Part shown: positions 59,672 through 64,000 of the stretch, one piece after another
Layout: each line of letters opens with the position of its first letter
Position numbering within the stretch: the stretch's first letter is position 1
NCBI GenBank assembly: GCA_905182995.1
Contig: CAJJDP010000087.1
Location: forward strand, 363,160 to 427,159
Source of the DNA: Paramecium octaurelia
Taxonomy: Eukaryota; Ciliophora; Oligohymenophorea; Peniculida; Parameciidae
Direction of reading: 5' to 3'
DNA length: 64,000 nt
Notes under the pieces: model-generated
The model's input: only the letters and a program-made list of their open reading frames with translations
Database searches by the model: none
Told to the model about the DNA's origin: nothing
Made by a program: the position numbers and the translations under genes

Positions 59672-61858
59672 ATGTAACAAGGCAATCATCTCTAACAAAA
59701 GAATAAGTGCTTCGAACATAATGAAAATGCAGTTTTTATTAGGACATCATTTACAAATAATAAAAATCTCAAATTATGCTATAAGTGCATAATAAATTAG
59801 AATAAAAATCTTATGCTCATAGAAGATGTAGAAAAATAGTTTGAACATTCGAAGATTCAAATAATGAAAGAAATAAAAAGTAAGAGAGAAATAAATACTA
59901 ATATACTTAAGAATCTAAAAGAAAACCTTCTAAAATTTGAGACATCAATTTAAGAAAAAATAAAATAGATCTAGTAAAGCATTGATGAATAATTGAAATT
60001 AATTTCAAATACTAATTTGGATACTTTGAATAGTTTAACTATTTATAATTTTGATGAAATAGAAAAACCATTGATCTCAAATACAGTTAATTTTGAAAAA
60101 ATGAAAAATATGCTTATCCATCAATATTAGTCATTATCTACAAGCTGCTTTTTAAAAGTTAGCGGACAACTCTTAGCAAAAATAGAATTAGAAGAAGAAA
60201 ATTATCAATTTAGATTAAACTAAGAACTTACTAATTGTAAGATTTAAAATACTATTACGCTACCAAATAATAATTTGATTTGTGAAAAACATTAATGCCA
60301 GTTGATGATGGTTGACATAAGTGAATAATCAAATGTACCAAATAGAATAGCATGTTATTATTGTATACCAGAATATGCAGCAAAATATACTTCATTTGAA
60401 TAGTTTTAGCAGCTGTGGATGAAAAATAAATCTAAATTTCAAGAATAATTTATTATTCATTAGAAATATGTAAACACTCAAATAGAAAATGCTATTGATT
60501 TAATAAATAATTTTAAGGAAAATCTAATTAAGTTTTTAGATGTCCATCAAACTGCATTAATCTAGATCAAGAATAAACCTAATTTAGAATCAGTTTATAA
60601 TATTTACAAGTTAGTAGCAAAAGAATGGATTAATTTGACTAAATCAGAAATCATAGAGATTGTCTAAGCATTAAGTTAAATAAAAAATGAATAAATGGTA
60701 TGTAATGATATAAAAGAAGAATTCGATTAAAAATTATGGAAATTTCAGGAATATTCAAAAGTTTTACTTTATTAATTTGAATCAAGGTAAAAATAATTTG
60801 TTATGGACATTCAAAATATTTTAGATGCAGAAGAAGAATATAAAGTTTCTAATTGTAGATTTTAGGATGATTTTGATAAAGATACAATTTCAACTTTTAC
60901 CAAAAACCTAATTAACTACGATATTATTGAACAAAATCCAATGTTAGATCAAAATATTAATTCTATTCTATTCAGTCCTGACTCCTCAACTTTAATTGCC
61001 GGATGCTCCGATGGAAAAGTAAAAGTGTTTGATTTTAAATCAGAAAAATTAATATTATTAGAAGTGCTACATGAACATAAAAAATAAGTAGACTGTTTAT
61101 TATTTATGAAAAAATCAAAGAATTTTTTATCTGGGAGCAAAGATGAATCAATCATTATATGGTCTGGGCCTCATAAAAATAAAGAATGGAAAGTTAATAT
61201 AAAATTAAGGGAAAGTAATGGAATGTTAAATTGCATGGCACTTAATAAAGATGAAGATTTGCTCGCAGCTGGTTATGGAAGCACTTTAAAATTATGGTCT
61301 AAAGAAAAAGATTGGAAATTTTAATATTCTATTTTAGAAGAGAAAATAGATATCTCAAGTATTTGCTTTAGTGATTCTTAAAACCTATTAGTTTCTTCAT
61401 CTCAGAATAGTAAATAAATTTCTATATTTCAATTAAGTAAACCTAATATATGGGCAAGATTCTAAATCATAATGACTAATGATTGGGGATCCAATATAAT
61501 ATTTTTAAATAGCACATCCTTTCTATTTTAACCTTCTAACTAAGATATATTGGAAATATATGATTATAATGAATAAAACTAAAAATTCGAGAAATCAAAA
61601 GAAATTAGAATTGAAGTTGGTAATCAGATTAATGCTTCATCCTTTAGATAGATTATTAAATCTCAAGACTAACTCCTTTATAAAGCTGGATGCAATCTTT
61701 AACTTTTGAGATACTAAAAGAATGGATAATTAAATATTGAATGGTCACTAAAACTTAAGGATGAAAGTTCATTCTGTACACTGAGTGAAAATACGAAGTA
61801 TCTAGCAACATGGAATTACAATACGAAAGAATTTGTAATTAGAAAATATAAGGAATGA
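59672..61858 (+). CDS. WD40-repeat protein with N-terminal Cys/His motifs and coiled coil
   Basis: One open frame of 728 residues. Residues 1-55 carry a Cys/His pattern (NKCFEHNENAVF ... LCYKCII) and a second one occurs near residue 205 (NLICEKHQCQL ... ACYYCI), like paired B-box-type zinc sites. A helical region follows. From ~residue 430 come WD40 repeats: INSILFSPDSSTLIAGCSDG with KVKVFDF, VDCLLFMKKSKNFLSGSKDE with SIIIWSG, LAAGYGSTLKLWSKE, and weaker ones. This looks like a scaffold protein. ATG 59672 was chosen because it directly precedes the first Cys motif. TGA 61856-61858. Confidence 0.85.
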
Positions 61859-61957
61859 CATATATTAAAATTATAATAACATTCTGAAACAAATTATAGT
61901 ATTAATCTTTGTTATGGCTTTTTCTATTCGTTCTTCATCTTGATAGCTCGGCTTTCT

Positions 61958-62500
61958 TCATTTTACCCTCAATGATTTCTAGAAATTATTATAAAAAAAT
62001 GTGTCGAATTTCTTTTTAATCATATGTGAATCATTCAACTTCCACATGTGGATGTTGTATTTTTTATCGTTTTAGTAGTATAATTCATTAAGTTTTAGAA
62101 ACCTGACTATTCCTGTTAATTTGATGAAAAATTCAAAAATGAGATTTGGTTTCAAATTTAGGTAATCTGGTTATGGTCATCAAGTACTTTCTTTATAGTT
62201 TTATCAGATAGTTCTTTCAGATTTAAAGTGAAGTGTTTAGATGGTTAAATTCATTGAAATCCTATAATGCTCATCTACAGGCTTAATATTAGGATAGGCC
62301 AGAATTAATATTTTGAAAGATTCTCTGAATATAAAGTACTCAATGGAACTATTAATCTTAGTTGACTTTCTATTTGCATCTAATTTAATTAATTCTAAGG
62401 ATATCCAAAATTGGTTACTATATTATGAAGTAGAATTTTGGAAAGAATTTAGGATTCACTGACAAATTGTAATTTTTTCTTGATCTTCATTTCTTGCAAA
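61958..62500 (-). pseudogene. Frame-broken remnant of an unknown protein gene
   Basis: Protein-like sequence appears in three successive frames on the minus strand: INSSIEYFIFRESFKILILA then YPNIKPVDEHYRISMN (frame A), SKHFTLNLKELSDKTIKKVL (frame B) and NLIFEFFIKLTGIVRFLKLN then YNIHMWKLNDSHMIKKKF (frame C), ending at TGA 61958-61960. No GT...AG intron of suitable phase links them; the B to C change is explained by one missing base near 62163. Frame A also runs into a TGA near 62202. I do not recognise the family. An assembly error, or introns I have missed, would be the alternatives. Confidence 0.5.
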
Positions 62501-62741
62501 TCAATTTTAATTTATAACTCATATGTAATTCGAACTATTAGGTTACTTAAATTTGTCTAGATCTAATTTGATTTAATCAAAAAATTTCATATTATAATCG
62601 AATGCTTTTTGAAGAAAAAAAAAAAATTTCGAATGTAGAGAAATAGGTATAATTCAGACTCTAAGAGAGTCATTCCCTATTAGGTTAATCAAGGTTCAAC
62701 ATCAACCTAACAGTCAAAAAATGAAGACTTCTGATGGCTGA

Positions 62742-63014
62742 ATGCCTGATTAGGACATCTATAGAATAGGTGAATATGGAGGATCAGATTTTAAAAACAT
62801 TATTCATTGTAGAGTCACGACCTAGAGAGGAGGAAACGGAGTAGGGTTTGTTGTTTAGGAGGCTAAAGCCTTGCTGCTGGACAGAAAAGAAGGACAAGTC
62901 ATATGGAATAAAGAAACTTTTGAAAATTAAAATGAAAAAAGTAGGAATCAATACGATGACTTAAGTTTTCAGTTCTCGATTCAGGTATAGGGATCAGCGA
63001 GAGTGTATTCTTGA
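62742..63014 (+). CDS. Doubtful short gene or broken gene
   Basis: From ATG 62742 a 90-residue frame reads plausibly: IYRIGEYGGSDFKNIIHC, GGNGVGFVVQEAKALLLD, RKEGQVIWNKETFEN, and ends at TGA 63012-63014. Just upstream another frame from ATG 62633 reads a Ser/Gln-rich leader (MQRNRYNSDSKRVIPYQ) to TGA at 62734. The two would make one protein if a single frameshift lay between them; no intron of the right phase is present. Local GC is higher than in the flanks, which favours present or past coding. Confidence 0.45.
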
Positions 63015-63655
63015 ATATAAAACAAATTCTCAGTAATGATTTGATAAGAATACTTATGATGATTAATATATTCTTTTCAACAACTAATACTTTTAGTATT
63101 AATTGAAAATAAAAATAACAGGCTATGAAATATTATCAAGATAAGGTTAGAGTAATGTTAAAAATCATTCATTCTCAAATTTTTAACTATGTAATATTAT
63201 TTTTTAGATTAAGCTTATTTTTTGTTTTAATTCTTAAATGTATCTTTCTTCTTAATTGTATCATTACGTTTTTATTAACTAAAGATCTAAATTTTACTAG
63301 ACTATTAATAATCTTTATTACGACTAAAACTGTTTACTCTGTTTTTATTATTAATTTAATAGTGTATTGTAAGTCTATAAATATTAATTTATAACCATTG
63401 TTTCTGACATCTTAAATAGTAACAAAAAACACATATTATTAAAAAAGTAATAAGAAAAAGATTAAAATTATAATTGTAATGTTTTTAATGAATATTCAAA
63501 TTCACTTTTACTTTAAGTCTTCTAAAAAGAAACTTCCTTTGGATTTAAACAATGGTTTTAAATCTTTCCTTTAATGATTAATGAATTGTCCTTATAGGAT
63601 AAGTGTTCCTGATGCTTCAAATAAAGGATTCTAACATAATCTAAGTATTGTAAAA
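63015..63655. other. AT-rich stretch, no supported gene
   Basis: A frame from ATG 63125 could encode a hydrophobic 89-residue peptide, but its Ile/Leu/Phe/Tyr richness is what very AT-rich noncoding DNA gives. No motif or repeat seen. Confidence 0.4.
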
Positions 63656-64000
63656 TCAGGATTAACTAAATAATAATTAATAATAAATACCATTTGGCAA
63701 TAAGAAGCTATTTTGAAGAGGTATGTTGAACTAGGCAAGCAAATCTTTATAGCTACTATCTGATTGAAGTATTTCCTCGGAGGTTTGTACATTCCAAAAA
63801 CGAATAGAGTTATCATCACTACCAGAAGCTAATGTATTTCCATCAGGGGAGAAATTGACTGAATAAACTGTTGATGAATGACCATCTAATTTGGCTTTTT
63901 ATTATCCTGTCTTAACATCCCATAAACGGATAGAGTCATCTCCACTACCAGATGCTAATGTAGTACCATCAGGAGAGTAACAAATTGAATAAACCCAATT
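63656..64000 (-). CDS. WD40-repeat protein, C-terminal end only
   Basis: The minus strand carries canonical WD40 repeats entering from beyond the window: [20 protein letters not shown] followed by [12 protein letters not shown], then [20 protein letters not shown] followed by SIRFWNVQT. After the last blade there is a ~35-residue tail ([20 protein letters not shown]) to TGA 63656-63658. The repeats are close to consensus, unlike those of the gene at 59672, so they belong to a recently amplified WD40 class. The N-terminal domains, and hence the role, are outside the window. Confidence 0.9.

Noticed and set aside
62195-62210. In-frame TGA as a selenocysteine codon
   Set aside because: The same locus also has frame changes without introns, so decay or assembly error explains the stop better.
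63125-63394. 89-residue hydrophobic plus-strand frame
   Set aside because: Composition is that expected of AT-rich noncoding DNA and there is no supporting motif or intron.
1-64000. CRISPR arrays, insertion sequences, tRNA and rRNA genes
   Set aside because: I saw no spaced identical repeats, transposase motifs, tRNA-like arms or rRNA segments while reading; tRNA absence is not proven without a covariance search.

Overview
The window looks like macronuclear DNA of a ciliate of the Paramecium type. Three observations support this. (1) Every recognisable gene reads through many in-frame TAA and TAG codons at positions where glutamine fits, and ends at TGA, so TGA is the only stop. (2) Frames are joined across very short GT...AG introns; the ones I placed are 20-31 nt. 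(3) The DNA is very AT-rich and gene-dense, with neighbouring genes often 2-150 bp apart. The genus is inferred from these traits; no rRNA or other marker is present. Because of the code, a standard-code translation cuts most genes into fragments. The intron positions below were placed by eye to restore family motifs and open frames.

Layout. 1-5 kb: a partial Aurora-like kinase, diverging from a PP2C phosphatase, then two tandem secreted/TM EGF-RING-H2 proteins. 5-14.2 kb (minus strand): a PARN-like deadenylase, a ~2,000-residue coiled-coil protein with a GRIP-like C-terminus (golgin) and a PX-domain sorting nexin. 14.2-14.7 kb: a decayed C-terminal piece of a SERCA-type Ca-ATPase. 15-19.4 kb: an Aurora-like kinase with DFN in place of DFG, RAD23, and a PH + CRAL-TRIO protein. 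19.4-25 kb: a costars gene with an odd intron, a coiled-coil gene, a five-RRM MRD1/RBM19 protein and an unknown gene with a charged repeat. 25-31 kb (minus): an ecto-apyrase, a four-TM protein, two tandem MIR-domain proteins and a TPR protein. 31-38.8 kb (plus): a small PH-like protein, coiled-coil and ankyrin proteins, an RBR ubiquitin ligase with TM segments, a pseudokinase and another coiled-coil protein. 38.9-41.6 kb: major vault protein. 42-48.7 kb: small unknown genes, a secreted acidic protein ending in a beta/gamma-crystallin fold, and a MORN protein. 49-50.5 kb: the longest stretch without a gene. 50.5-56 kb: a plasma-membrane Ca-ATPase, an ankyrin-DHHC palmitoyltransferase and a small unknown protein. 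56-61.9 kb (plus): a coiled-coil protein, a MORN protein and a WD40 protein. 62-63 kb: gene remnants. 63.7-64 kb: the C-terminal end of another WD40 protein.

The gene set is housekeeping and signalling, without operons. Themes are membrane traffic and lipids (sorting nexin, golgin, PH-Sec14, DHHC), ubiquitin (three E3-type proteins and RAD23), Ca transport, kinase/phosphatase signalling and RNA metabolism. I found no defined mobile element, CRISPR array, rRNA or tRNA. The best candidates for something undescribed are the acidic beta/gamma-crystallin protein and the DFN kinase. The clearest evolutionary signal is the decayed SERCA copy, followed by the damaged reading frames at 62-63 kb.
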